Of a stretch of DNA of 61,089 nt, positions 1-9,391 are shown in pieces. A program made the position numbers and the translations under genes. A model generated the notes under the pieces. That model was not told where the DNA came from. It was given only the letters and a program-made list of their open reading frames with translations, and did not search any database. The DNA comes from CAZCDS01 sp964497585 (GTDB taxonomy: Bacteria; Desulfobacterota; Desulfomonilia; Desulfomonilales; Desulfomonilaceae), in the NCBI GenBank assembly GCA_964497585.1, contig CAZCDS010000040.1, positions 1 through 61,089 on the forward strand, read 5' to 3'. Numbering within the stretch: the stretch's first letter is position 1; each line of letters opens with the position of its first letter.

Positions 1-598
1 ACCACTTGAAAGAGCTGCCCTCCGATAGAATCGCTCAATTTAGGTTGCAAGAAACCGCCCCCGGACCCCTGCAAAGAACTCTATGGCGACACGATGCCGC
101 TTCGCATCATTGTTTCGAGAGGAGCAATTCGTCAACCCCCGCGTCGAACGCACGGGCTCGCACGCAATCTCTCGACGGCCGGAGGCCGGCCGTCTCAAGC
201 CTTGCACAGCGGGCCTGAGGTACGGGTCACACTGTCCAAGCGTTGTGACGTTGACAGCGCATTCTCCGACCCCGGTGACGGAAGCGAGTCCCTCAGCTCT
301 CAACGGACCTAAGTCAATAGTCAGTTCGGCAAAATGCTCAGGTCGGCATACGATCAGGATTGCCTTTGACTGAGGAGCCGGGGGTATGGTAGCTTCACAT
401 CGCCGAAAGGGGCCGCAGATCCGGCACAATGGCGGGGAGCGGAGTCGTTGGACCATTCTTGGACGCTCGGCCGAGCCGATCTCAAGGCCCAAAAGCACCG
501 CAGAGCTGGTTCCTGGCCAAAACGACCGGCATCTGTGAGATCGCGGAACAATTCCGATTGCAGAAGTCGCAAAAACGAGCATGCAGTAAGGAGTCCTT
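1..598. other. Left flank without a recognisable gene
   Basis: Several overlapping open frames exist on both strands, but none shows a known motif, a signal peptide or a convincing ribosome binding site. The last 15 bases carry the TAAGGAG Shine-Dalgarno sequence of the next gene. Nothing else is seen. Confidence 0.5.
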
Positions 599-1618
599 TT
601 GAACAAGAACGTCCTGATTCTGGTATTCCTGCTGGTCGCGGCTGCAGCCGTGGGGGCCGGCCTGTTCCTGAAGAAGGGAAACAATACCGCGCCCCCATCG
701 GATCGCTCCAAAGCCGAGACAACCGCCGAAAAGCCCAAAGGAGTGGGCCCCATCGCAGTCATTCCCAAGGGGACGACCCATTCGTTCTGGAACTCGGTTC
801 ACGCGGGTGCACAAAAGGCTGCCAAAGAGAACCATGTTGAGATCTTCTGGACGGGTCCGGACCGTGAGGGTGACCGCGAAAAACAGATCCAGATCGTCGA
901 GGACTTCATCGTAAAGAAGGTGGCCACGATCGTGCTGGCGCCCACCGACGCCCGAGCGCTCGTCCCTGTGGTCGAACGTGCAGCAGCCGCCAAGATACCC
1001 GTCGTTATCATCGACTCGGACATCGAAACCGACAAGCGGATCTCCTTTGTGGCCACCGACAACTACGCGGGCGGCGCCCTCGCTGCGAGGTACATGGCGA
1101 AGCTCCTCGGGGGCAAGGGCAAGGTGGCCGTCATCAAGTACATGGCCGGCTCTGCGTCCACCACGGCCCGCGAGCACGGTTTCATCGAAACCCTGAAAAA
1201 AGAGTTTCCCAAGATCGAGCTGGTGGAAGAACGCTACGGCAATGACACGGTCGAGACCGCTCTCTCCGCGGCTGAAGACGTGCTTACCCGCCACAAAGAG
1301 CTTGACGGCATCTTCGCGTGCAACGAGTCCACTTCCCGCGGCGCCCTACGCGCGCTGGAGAGCCAGGGACGAGCCGGCACCGTGAAGATGATCGGCTTCG
1401 ACGCTGCGGACGCCCTGATCAAAGGTCTCCAGGACGGACGTATCGACGCACTCGTCGTCCAGAATCCTCAGGCCATGGGATACAAAGGCGTGGTCAGCGC
1501 CATCGCGGCGATCGAGGGCAAAAGCGTCAAACCGAGAATCGATACCGGGGTGGAGCTCGTCACCAAGGATCGCTTGAACTCGCCGGAGATTCGCGCTCTC
1601 ATCGGAACCCAAGGTTGA
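599..1618 (+). CDS. Sugar ABC transporter substrate-binding protein (RbsB type)
   Basis: A 339-residue periplasmic-binding-protein-like I family protein that captures a sugar outside the membrane and hands it to the permease encoded two genes downstream. The TTG start is chosen because TAAGGAG lies 5 bases upstream and the protein then begins with a hydrophobic segment (about residues 4-22) that can be a signal peptide or membrane anchor. The mature part has the alternating beta/alpha pattern of RbsB relatives, with the N-terminal lobe starting near the IPKGTTHSFW motif (about residue 54) and VVIIDSDIETD near residue 145. The next gene overlaps its stop codon (TGATG), so translation is probably coupled. 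The ligand is a pentose, hexose or polyol that cannot be named from sequence. The isomerase and kinase further downstream suggest a ketose/aldose pair. Confidence 0.88.
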   Translation: MNKNVLILVFLLVAAAAVGAGLFLKKGNNTAPPSDRSKAETTAEKPKGVGPIAVIPKGTTHSFWNSVHAGAQKAAKENHVEIFWTGPDREGDREKQIQIVEDFIVKKVATIVLAPTDARALVPVVERAAAAKIPVVIIDSDIETDKRISFVATDNYAGGALAARYMAKLLGGKGKVAVIKYMAGSASTTAREHGFIETLKKEFPKIELVEERYGNDTVETALSAAEDVLTRHKELDGIFACNESTSRGALRALESQGRAGTVKMIGFDAADALIKGLQDGRIDALVVQNPQAMGYKGVVSAIAAIEGKSVKPRIDTGVELVTKDRLNSPEIRALIGTQG

Positions 1619-3141
1619 TGGCGCAGTACCCGCAAGCAGAGTCTTCCCAGTTCTCCCTCGAGATGCAGGGGATCAGCAAGAGCTTCGGGCCCGTCAAGGC
1701 GCTCGACGATGTCACGCTCCGCGTCCGGCCGGGGACGGTCCACGCGCTGGTGGGCGAAAACGGCGCGGGCAAATCCACCTTGATGAAGATCCTTTCGGGA
1801 GTTTATCAGCCCGACACCGGAGCCATCGTGCGAAAGGGCAAAACCTGCGCGTGGAAGCATCCTTCGGACTCCCTCGCGGCCGGGATCGCAATGATCTACC
1901 AGGAGCTCAGCCTCGCCCCGGATCTCACCGTAGCCGAGAACGTGTGGCTCGGGATCGAGCCCCGCGGCACGCTGCCCGGCACCTACTCCAAGAATCGAAT
2001 GCTCGCTGACACCCGTGCCCTGGCTGAAAGACACGGCTTCGACGTGGGTCCCGATCAAAAAGTGGAGAACCTTCCCGCGAGCACCTGCCAGATTGTCGAA
2101 GTGCTCAAAGCCCTCGCACGTAAGGCCGAGATCCTGGTAATGGACGAACCGACTTCCTCGTGTGGAGAGCACGAAGTGGCCGTGCTTCTCGAAATGGTCA
2201 GGAAACTGAGCCGAGCGGGGACCACGATCATCTACATCTCCCATCGGCTCGAAGAGGTTGTTGAGATCGCGGAAGAGATCACCGTTCTCCGCGACGGACG
2301 AGCCGTGCACTCCGGCCCCATGAAGGGCTTCGAGATCCCCGATATCGTCAAACAGATGGTCGGCCGCGATCTGGAAGACTACTTCCCCAAAAGGGAGATC
2401 GAAGTTGGGACCACGGCTCTGAGCGTGTCGGAGCTCTCGTCCCAGGGCGTCGAAAAGATCAGTTTCGATCTGCACTGGGGAGAGATCGTCGGCGTCGCGG
2501 GGCTGGTGGGCGCAGGTCGCACTGAGCTTGCCCGGGTGCTGTGCGGTCTCGACCCCGCAACCCGGGGCAGCGTCAAGATCGGCGGGAAACGCGTGAACAT
2601 CGCAACGTCGGCCGACGCACTCTCCCGCGGAATCATGTACATCACAGAAGATCGAAAGCGCACGGGGCTATGCCTCGACCTCCCCGCGGCGTGGAACATG
2701 ACGCTCCCGTGCCTCGCGGGACTGGGAATGAAACATATCCTGCACCTCGGCCGCGAAAACGAAATCGCGGAAGAAACGGCCAAGAAGCTCTCGCTCAAGT
2801 GGTCCGGGCCGGGAGCGCCCGCGAGCGCTCTGTCGGGCGGCAATCAGCAAAAGCTGCTGCTCGGTCGTGCGCTCATCGCCCAGTCGCGACTGTGGGTGCT
2901 GGATGAGCCTACCCGTGGCATCGACATCGCCGCCAAGGTCGACATCTACGAGCTCATCGGACGGATGGCCGCTCAGGGAAAGGCTGTTCTCATCATCTCT
3001 TCGGAGCTGCCCGAACTCTTCGGAATCACCGACCGCATTCTGGTGATGCGCCGGGGCCGGCTCGTCGCCGACCTCGTCACCTCAGAAACTACCCAGGAGG
3101 CTGTGATGCAACTCGCCGCGGTGGACGAGGGCCACGCATGA
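1618..3141 (+). CDS. Sugar ABC transporter ATPase with two nucleotide-binding domains (RbsA/MglA type)
   Basis: A 507-residue duplicated ATPase that powers sugar import. The first domain has Walker A GENGAGKST (about residues 44-52) and Walker B ILVMDEPTS. The second has the signature LSGGNQQ and Walker B LWVLDEPTRG, as in RbsA, XylG and MglA. The ATG at 1618 is preferred over the longer upstream frame because it overlaps the preceding stop and because homology starts there. The signature of the first half reads LPAST instead of the usual LS-type motif, and the segment after Walker B reads SSCGEHEV. Asymmetric sites are common in this family, where one half is often less active. The gene ends in an ATGA overlap with the permease gene, so the three genes form one operon. 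Confidence 0.92.
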   Translation: MAQYPQAESSQFSLEMQGISKSFGPVKALDDVTLRVRPGTVHALVGENGAGKSTLMKILSGVYQPDTGAIVRKGKTCAWKHPSDSLAAGIAMIYQELSLAPDLTVAENVWLGIEPRGTLPGTYSKNRMLADTRALAERHGFDVGPDQKVENLPASTCQIVEVLKALARKAEILVMDEPTSSCGEHEVAVLLEMVRKLSRAGTTIIYISHRLEEVVEIAEEITVLRDGRAVHSGPMKGFEIPDIVKQMVGRDLEDYFPKREIEVGTTALSVSELSSQGVEKISFDLHWGEIVGVAGLVGAGRTELARVLCGLDPATRGSVKIGGKRVNIATSADALSRGIMYITEDRKRTGLCLDLPAAWNMTLPCLAGLGMKHILHLGRENEIAEETAKKLSLKWSGPGAPASALSGGNQQKLLLGRALIAQSRLWVLDEPTRGIDIAAKVDIYELIGRMAAQGKAVLIISSELPELFGITDRILVMRRGRLVADLVTSETTQEAVMQLAAVDEGHA

Positions 3142-4094
3142 ACAAACTCGTTCGAGAACTGCTGCCTTTCGGAAGCCTCATCCTGGTCATCGCCATCTTG
3201 TCGCTCTGGCAGCCCGACACCTTTCTGACTCTCGACAATTTCCTCAACGTGCTGCGCCGCTCGTCGGTCTATGGCATCATCGCCGTTGGCATGACGTTCG
3301 TCATCATCTCCGCCGGCATCGATCTCTCTGTCGGCTCCCTCCTCGCGTTGTGCGGCATGTGCGCCGCGGGGACAATGATCGGACTCGGCGGCGACGAACC
3401 TGCCGTGGGAATGATGGCCCTGGGAACCGTAGTCGGGCTCCTGGCCGGCGCAGTGGGTGGTCTGGTCTCGGGAACGTTGATCACCAAGCTGAAGCTCCAA
3501 CCGTTCATTGCGACCCTGGGCACGATGAGTCTCTACCGCGGGATAGCGCTGGTCATGTACGACGGACAGCCGATCAACGTGTCGTCGTACCGCTACCTGG
3601 GCGAAGGCACTGTGCTCGGGATACCGGTTTCGGTGGTCCTCTTCCTGGCCGTCATCGCGGTGGCAGGAGCCATCCTGCAGTTCACGAGGTTCGGTCGGCA
3701 CACCTATGCCATCGGCTCCAACGTGGAAGCCGCGCACCACGCGGGCGTGAGAGTCGACCGAACTCTGATCGGCATTTACACGCTCGGAGGCCTGCTCACC
3801 GGGCTCGCAGCGATGATCGCCATGAGCCGGACCGTCTCGGCGCAACCCACCGCAGGTGTGGGCGCGGAACTCGACGTCATCGCCGCGGTGGTCATCGGCG
3901 GCGCCAGCCTCTCCGGAGGCCGAGGAACCATCACGGGAACCATCGTCGGCACCTTGCTCATCAGCTTCCTGCGCAACGGATGCACGCTCGTGGGCATCTC
4001 GACGAACGCTCAGCTAATTGTGATCGGTGTGGTGATCGTCCTCGCAGTAGCGGTGGACCAGTTCACCCGCCGCAAAGCGGGCGACGCGGCTTAG
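3138..4094 (+). CDS. Sugar ABC transporter permease (RbsC type)
   Basis: A 318-residue inner-membrane permease of the ribose/xylose/galactose class, forming the channel energised by the preceding ATPase. It shows the family hallmarks: about eight to ten hydrophobic segments, the segment GIDLSVGSLLALCG (about residues 56-69), and the late motif with GGASLSGGRGT (about residues 254-264). Its start overlaps the stop of the ATPase gene by four bases (ATGA). Length and ends match the family, so it looks intact. Confidence 0.92.
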   Translation: MNKLVRELLPFGSLILVIAILSLWQPDTFLTLDNFLNVLRRSSVYGIIAVGMTFVIISAGIDLSVGSLLALCGMCAAGTMIGLGGDEPAVGMMALGTVVGLLAGAVGGLVSGTLITKLKLQPFIATLGTMSLYRGIALVMYDGQPINVSSYRYLGEGTVLGIPVSVVLFLAVIAVAGAILQFTRFGRHTYAIGSNVEAAHHAGVRVDRTLIGIYTLGGLLTGLAAMIAMSRTVSAQPTAGVGAELDVIAAVVIGGASLSGGRGTITGTIVGTLLISFLRNGCTLVGISTNAQLIVIGVVIVLAVAVDQFTRRKAGDAA

Positions 4095-4121
4095 TACAGG
4101 AGTTTCCCCATAAATCAAGGC

Positions 4122-4197
4122 GGGAGTCTTTTCGTAGAAGTCTGCGGGAGGCTCTTTTGCAAAAAACCGCCTCCCGCGCCATCCGCAAAAAACTCCC
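4122..4197 (+). terminator. Nested hairpin behind the sugar transporter operon
   Basis: About 30 bases after the permease stop lies a perfect 9-bp stem GCGGGAGGC / GCCTCCCGC (4144-4152 with 4169-4177). It sits within an outer stem of GGGAGTCTTTT (4122-4132) against AAAAAACTCCC (4187-4197) with one mismatch. T and A tracts occur within the stems rather than after them, so it could end transcription or protect the 3' end. The pairing is seen in the sequence; the role is inferred. Confidence 0.5.
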
Positions 4198-4684
4198 AAC
4201 GTGGCCTTGGATGAAGCCCCCGGCCGATTCCTGAGCAGACCTGCAATCCCCGCTTCGGCCACTTGATCCGGTGGGATCACACTCGATGGTTTCCTCGTCG
4301 TGCTCGAAGGCTCATGTTCACGTCTGTGGTGGCGCATCCCTTTGGTGCAAAGCCCCGATTGTTGGATCTCAGCGTCCGTTTTGGAGAAAGTGCTCGGTTC
4401 AATGCCATTGCGCTTTCAAACCCACAGGGTTACCCTCAGATCAACCCTCTCCTGGAGGCGGGGAGAGGGGGTGGAGGCACGTACCCTTGACAATTGGGGA
4501 TGGCTGCATTTCGTTGGTGGGGCGAGCGTCCCCGCCCGCTATACCCTGCCCCTTCCTCTGAGAGGGATAGTGCTAGGACGATGGGCAAGCCGACGTTCCA
4601 TGTCACTTGTTCGAACGCACACCGGAATTCAACAGAGGTTGCGTTCGCCGACACTCGGTGTCTCTACGACAGAGAGGACTGGCA
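4198..4684. other. Intergenic stretch without a recognised gene
   Basis: Only short unconvincing frames are present. It contains GC-rich purine tracts around 4450-4475 and ends with the GAGAGGA ribosome binding site of the ankyrin gene. No promoter could be identified with confidence. Confidence 0.4.
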
Positions 4685-6067
4685 ATGAGAACACATAGCA
4701 CCTGGGTGAGCAGGATGCTCATGACGGCCCCAATATTAACTTGGATTCTGTTGCCTGTATGCGGAATCGCGGCCGAAATGTCAGTGAATGAACAGCTGGT
4801 CCGGGCAGCCAAAAACGGTTCTCTGGCGCAGGTAGTTATCTTGCTGGCACAAGGCGCCGACGTGAATGCCAAGAACAAAAAGGGCGGAACGGCTCTCATG
4901 GCCGCTGCCTGGGAGAAACACCTCGACGTAGTAAAATTCTTCATCGACAACGGGGCTGACGTGAATGCCAAAAACAGATGTGGCAAGACGGCCCTCATAG
5001 CCGCTGCCGCGTGGGGAAACCTTGAAGTCGTAAAGCTCCTCATTGATAAAGGCTGCGACATCAACTCCAGGGACAGAGACGGCTCCACGGTTCTCATGGT
5101 CGCTGACCAGTGGCGAAATCCCGAAGTCGCAAGACTCCTCATCGACAAGGGACTTGACGTTCATGCCAAGAACAAGAGAGGCGAAACAATCCTCGTGTAC
5201 GCCGCCTTGTCGGGACGACTCGAATTCGTGAAACTCCTCGTACAGAAAGGCCTGGACGTGAGAGCCAAAGATAAATACGGTCGTACTGTCCTCATGGCGG
5301 GCGCCTGGGGGACAAGGCCCGAAGTCGTGAAATTTCTCATCGATAACGGGGCCGACGTGAATGCAAAGGACCATAAAGGCGAAACGGCCCTCATGAAAGC
5401 TATCGACTGGGAAATGAAATTCCATCTGTGTCTCATAAGGCGTGGGTGTCGCGAAGCGTACGCCAAGGACCAATACGGCCGAACTCCCCGTGAGAGAAGC
5501 CCTGAAGTGGTAAGACTCCTCGTCAATAATGGAGCCGACGTGAACGCCAAGGCCTCGGGCGGCGAAACAGCCCTCATGATTGCTGTGAGGGAAAGAAATC
5601 TCGAAATCGTCAAATTCCTCGTCGATAAGGGGGCCGACGTGAATGCAAAGGACAGTAGCGGCGGGACGGCCCTTCGATGGGCTGTCTCGGGATACAGAGA
5701 CAGCCTTGAAGTAGTGAAGTTCCTTATCGCGAAGGGAGCCGACGTGAACGCCAAAACGAAATACGGCTCCACAGCCCTCATTGTCGTTGACGAGACCATA
5801 CATCCCGACATCGCCAGACTTCTCCTCGACAAAGGCTTTGACGTGAACGCCAAGAACAAGAACGGCCGAACGGCCCTCATGTCCGCTGCCGAGGGAGTGA
5901 GCTTCGAACTCGTGAAACTCCTCGTCGAGAGGGGAGCCGACGTGAACGCAAGGGATAAAGAAGGCGAAACGGTCCTGGACCATACTTTTACCCGCCCTGA
6001 TCAGCCGGAGATCGTCCAGTACTTGAGGGCTCATGGCGCAAAGGCCGGGACACATGAGCTCAAATAG
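4685..6067 (+). CDS. Exported ankyrin-repeat protein
   Basis: A 460-residue protein made almost entirely of ankyrin repeats. The ATG at 4685 is preferred over an upstream ATG in the same frame because it follows GAGAGGA and produces a signal peptide (hydrophobic core about residues 10-28, probable cleavage after GIAA). About a dozen repeats of roughly 33 residues follow, with recurring GADVNAK and GxTALM motifs. Two repeats are irregular: the one near residues 250-275 contains an RRGCREAYAKD insertion, and the following one is shortened. Ankyrin arrays mediate protein-protein contacts, and the partner is unknown. The gene sits between the sugar transporter and the sugar isomerase without an obvious metabolic link. 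It resembles the two ankyrin proteins encoded near 23-26 kb, which suggests a common family of exported repeat proteins in this genome. Confidence 0.85.
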   Translation: MRTHSTWVSRMLMTAPILTWILLPVCGIAAEMSVNEQLVRAAKNGSLAQVVILLAQGADVNAKNKKGGTALMAAAWEKHLDVVKFFIDNGADVNAKNRCGKTALIAAAAWGNLEVVKLLIDKGCDINSRDRDGSTVLMVADQWRNPEVARLLIDKGLDVHAKNKRGETILVYAALSGRLEFVKLLVQKGLDVRAKDKYGRTVLMAGAWGTRPEVVKFLIDNGADVNAKDHKGETALMKAIDWEMKFHLCLIRRGCREAYAKDQYGRTPRERSPEVVRLLVNNGADVNAKASGGETALMIAVRERNLEIVKFLVDKGADVNAKDSSGGTALRWAVSGYRDSLEVVKFLIAKGADVNAKTKYGSTALIVVDETIHPDIARLLLDKGFDVNAKNKNGRTALMSAAEGVSFELVKLLVERGADVNARDKEGETVLDHTFTRPDQPEIVQYLRAHGAKAGTHELK

Positions 6068-6198
6068 TCGGGTGAGGCGTTGTGGGGTCACTCATAGACC
6101 CTACAACGCTGTCCGGAAAAAATATGAATTTCTTTGTTTGCCCGCGGGATAATCCGGGCTAAGGAATAGTAGCACTCGAGTCGTGTGGAGGAGATGAA

Positions 6199-7722
6199 AT
6201 GTCCGGAACCAAGATCGGTATTTTCTGGCCCGGCGATTACCGCTCCAAACCCAACGAGCTGGCTCAGCCAAACGTGGAGGAGGCCACAGTCCAACTGGAG
6301 CGTGCCCTGAAGAAACTCGGCCGTACGAGTTACCGCATCGAAGGTTTTCTCACGCGACCCCACGAAGCCATCGAGAAGCTCGGCCCGGTGGAGGACCCTC
6401 TCATCGGCGTTTTCGTGCACTGGTGCTACGGGCCGCACACCACAGACGGTGTCGTGGGCAAAGACAGCCCGTTGCTGCTGGCGAGTAATTTCTCAGGGCA
6501 GTGGCCGGGTCTCGTCGGCCTGCTCAACACGGGAGCCTGCCTGGAGAGCCTGGGACGCAAATTCTCTCGTGTGTGGAGCGACGCGGAAGACTGGACCGCA
6601 GACGACGCGTTCATGGCTCGTTTGAGCGAGTGGTGCAGCACCGGTCGCATCGGGTACTCAACCGAGCAGATCGGTTATTCGGTCCCCATATCCACCTGGG
6701 CGCACGCTCGCTCGACGCGCGTCGCCGAGGAGATCGGGAAAAGAAGGATTCTGGCCCTGATGCTCGGGGATACGTCCATGGGGATGATCAACGGGTACTT
6801 AGGCCCGCGGCGGCTGGCACCCATCGGATTCTCGGAACACAAAGTCGACCAGGCCTGGATCATCGACCGGGGCCGTTCCATCTCCGATGACCGACTCGAC
6901 AGGGCAATGGCCTTTGTAAAGGAGAGCGGTGTGACATTCCACTGGGGAGAAGACGGCGCGGACGACTTCGACGAAAACGCCACACGGGAACAGTTGCGGG
7001 ACTACCTGACCGTGCTCGACCTGGTGAGCGAATTCAAGGCCGACTGCGTGGGCTGGCAGTATCAGCTCGGCTTGGTGCCGCTGCGGCCGCCGTCGGATTT
7101 TGCCGAAGGGCTGCTCAATTCCGCTTGCCGACCGGAGAGCAACGGCGACGTGATCATCACCGCCACGGAGGGAGATCAAGGCAACCTCGTCCCCATGGAG
7201 CTGATGAAGCGCCTCCTCAAGGCCAAGGGGCTGCACCAAGCCGTGATGTTCCACGATGTGCGCTGGGGCGCTGAATATCAGGGTCGATTCTTGTGGGTGC
7301 TGCTCAACTCGGGCTCCTGCGGAGGGTACGCCATGAGCGGTGAGCCCGACACGCTCAAAGGAGTCCACTCGTACCGGCAGCCCGCCGAGTACTTCCCGAT
7401 CCCCGGCGGTACATTCGCCGGTGAAGCGCGGCCGGGCTCAATCACGTGGGCCAGAGCCTATCTCAAAGCCGACGAGCTGTGGATGGACGTCGGGCAAGGA
7501 GAAGTGGTCAAGCTACCCGAGCACATCCGCGAGCAGTGGTGGCGCGGAACCACGCGTCAGTGGCCGTTCATGGCAGCCGATCTGGGCGTCTCGCAAGAAA
7601 CGCTGATGGCACACTATCTGAGCAACCACATTGCCGTTGCCTACGGCGACATCCTCGAGGAAATGGCCGCGCTCTCGCAAATGCTCGGGTTCAGAGTTCG
7701 CTTTTTGGGAAGGAGCGCATGA
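6199..7722 (+). CDS. Sugar isomerase of the L-fucose/L-arabinose isomerase fold
   Basis: A 507-residue cytoplasmic enzyme expected to interconvert an aldose and a ketose with a divalent metal. Recognition rests on the overall family look: an N-terminal Rossmann-like segment, the central motif TEGDQGNLVPMEL (about residues 328-340) that should carry a metal-binding Glu, HDVRWGAEYQG nearby, and the C-terminal beta-rich segment with GSITWARAY. GGAGG lies 9 bases before the ATG. The FGGY kinase gene begins two bases after the stop codon, so the two are co-translated. The pair would feed one sugar into central metabolism, as fucose or arabinose isomerase/kinase pairs do. The exact substrate is not resolvable by eye. 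Confidence 0.75.
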   Translation: MSGTKIGIFWPGDYRSKPNELAQPNVEEATVQLERALKKLGRTSYRIEGFLTRPHEAIEKLGPVEDPLIGVFVHWCYGPHTTDGVVGKDSPLLLASNFSGQWPGLVGLLNTGACLESLGRKFSRVWSDAEDWTADDAFMARLSEWCSTGRIGYSTEQIGYSVPISTWAHARSTRVAEEIGKRRILALMLGDTSMGMINGYLGPRRLAPIGFSEHKVDQAWIIDRGRSISDDRLDRAMAFVKESGVTFHWGEDGADDFDENATREQLRDYLTVLDLVSEFKADCVGWQYQLGLVPLRPPSDFAEGLLNSACRPESNGDVIITATEGDQGNLVPMELMKRLLKAKGLHQAVMFHDVRWGAEYQGRFLWVLLNSGSCGGYAMSGEPDTLKGVHSYRQPAEYFPIPGGTFAGEARPGSITWARAYLKADELWMDVGQGEVVKLPEHIREQWWRGTTRQWPFMAADLGVSQETLMAHYLSNHIAVAYGDILEEMAALSQMLGFRVRFLGRSA

Positions 7723-7723
7723 T

Positions 7724-9391
7724 ATGAAGGAGGACCTCCGCTGCTACATCGGCATTGACGTGGGGACAGGGAGTGCACGGGCGGGCGTGTTCGACGCAAG
7801 CGGCAAAATGCTCGGTCAGAGCTCGCACCCCATCAAGATATGGAAGCCGCAGGTGGATTTCGTGGAGCAATCGTCGGACGACATCTGGGCTGCAAGCGCG
7901 GCGGCGGTACGTCAAGCCGTCACAGAAGCTGACATCGACGCAGCGGACGTGCGAGGGATCGGCTTGGATGCAACCTGCTCCCTGGTGGCCCTGGACGAGA
8001 ACGATCGGCCTGTGTCAGTGAGCCCGACGGGTAACGACGAACAGAATGTCATTGTGTGGATGGACCACCGGGCTCTGGAGCAGACGGCCCGCATTAACGA
8101 CGGGGGACATGCCGTGCTGCGCTACGTGGGCGGGATCATCTCCCCTGAGATGGAGTCGCCCAAGCTCAGTTGGCTCAGAGAGAATCTTCCCGATTGCTGG
8201 AAGCGGACCCGTCGGTTTTTCGATCTGGCGGATTTCCTGACGTACCGCGCGACTGGCGACGAAACCCGCTCGCTGTGCACCACCGTATGTAAGTGGACCT
8301 ACCAAGGTCACCTGGAGCCGACGATACCGGGCAGCGTGGGGAGCTGGGACGACACCTACTGGGAGTCCATCGGGCTGGGTGAACTGGCGCCGGAAGGCTA
8401 CCGGCGTATCGGAACTCGCATCCGGCCCATGGGCGAGCCCATCGCGCAGGGGCTTACAGCCAGCGCGGCGGCTGATTTTGGTCTCAATCCGGGAACCCCG
8501 GTTGCGGTGTCGATCATCGACGCCCACGCCGGTGGCGTTGGAATGCTGGGAGCTCGTCTCACTGAGGGCGGTGAGGTTGAGCTCGAAAAGCGGCTGGCGC
8601 TCATTGGCGGCACATCCAGTTGCCACATGGCGGTCTCCAGAGAACCTCGATTCGTCGATGGCGTCTGGGGGCCGTTCTATTCCGCGATGATCCCCGGGTT
8701 GTGGCTCACCGAGGGCGGCCAATCCGCTACCGGAGCGCTCATCGATCACATTATCTTCAGTCACGTTCGGAGCCGTGAGCTCGAGCTCGCTGCAAAACAA
8801 CGGGGGATCACCGTCTATGAAATCCTCGCGGAGGTGCTCGAGAGGCTCGCCGCTGGAACGGAGTTTCCCGCCGAGCTCACCAAGGGGCTCCACGTGCAAC
8901 CGGATTTCCACGGCAACCGCTCCCCCAGGGCCAATCCCAACGCTCGGGGGATGATCTCGGGTCTGAAGCTCAGCGACAGCCTCGAAGACCTTGCCCTCCT
9001 CTACTTGGCTACAGTCCAAGCGGTGGCCCACGGCACCCGCCACATCCTGGATGCTATGACCGAGAGCGGCTACGAGATCGAGACCGTGCTCACCACTGGC
9101 GGCGGTGCCAAGAATCCGATCTTCCTGCGCGAGCACGCGGACATCACCCGAAGAAAAATCGTCCTCCCGAAGGAGCCCGAGGCTGTGCTCCTCGGTTCGG
9201 CCATGCTCGGCGCGGTCGCGGCCGGTGACTTTGCCACTGTGACCGAAGCGATGACTAAGATGAGCGCTGCGGACACGGTTATCGAACCCTGCCAAGGCGC
9301 CGCAGCGAGCTTCCACGACGCGAAGCACGCCGTTTTCCTCAGGATGTACGAAGATCAGATGCAATACAAAGAGATGATGGCTCTTCGATAG
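7724..9391 (+). CDS. FGGY-family carbohydrate kinase, ribulokinase-like
   Basis: A 555-residue ATP-dependent sugar kinase. The start at 7724 follows AAGGAGC and gives the phosphate-binding loop GIDVGTGSARAGVFD (about residues 10-24) at the expected place; an upstream frame extension overlaps the isomerase gene and is unlikely. The motif IDAHAGGVGMLG (about residue 265) carries the presumed catalytic Asp. GGTSSCHMA and the late GGGAKNP motif match the FGGY fold, and the GTGSARAG loop and length fit the D-ribulokinase branch. It is expected to phosphorylate the ketose made by the preceding isomerase. Whether the true substrate is D-ribulose, L-ribulose or a deoxyketose remains open. Confidence 0.87.
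   Translation: MKEDLRCYIGIDVGTGSARAGVFDASGKMLGQSSHPIKIWKPQVDFVEQSSDDIWAASAAAVRQAVTEADIDAADVRGIGLDATCSLVALDENDRPVSVSPTGNDEQNVIVWMDHRALEQTARINDGGHAVLRYVGGIISPEMESPKLSWLRENLPDCWKRTRRFFDLADFLTYRATGDETRSLCTTVCKWTYQGHLEPTIPGSVGSWDDTYWESIGLGELAPEGYRRIGTRIRPMGEPIAQGLTASAAADFGLNPGTPVAVSIIDAHAGGVGMLGARLTEGGEVELEKRLALIGGTSSCHMAVSREPRFVDGVWGPFYSAMIPGLWLTEGGQSATGALIDHIIFSHVRSRELELAAKQRGITVYEILAEVLERLAAGTEFPAELTKGLHVQPDFHGNRSPRANPNARGMISGLKLSDSLEDLALLYLATVQAVAHGTRHILDAMTESGYEIETVLTTGGGAKNPIFLREHADITRRKIVLPKEPEAVLLGSAMLGAVAAGDFATVTEAMTKMSAADTVIEPCQGAAASFHDAKHAVFLRMYEDQMQYKEMMALR

Noticed and set aside
482..1294. Long antisense frame opposite the binding protein gene
   Set aside because: It is a shadow of high-GC codon use with no motif, and overlaps a clear gene entirely.
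4781..6091. 436-codon antisense frame opposite the ankyrin gene
   Set aside because: It mirrors the repeat periodicity of the real gene; no start signal and no domain of its own.
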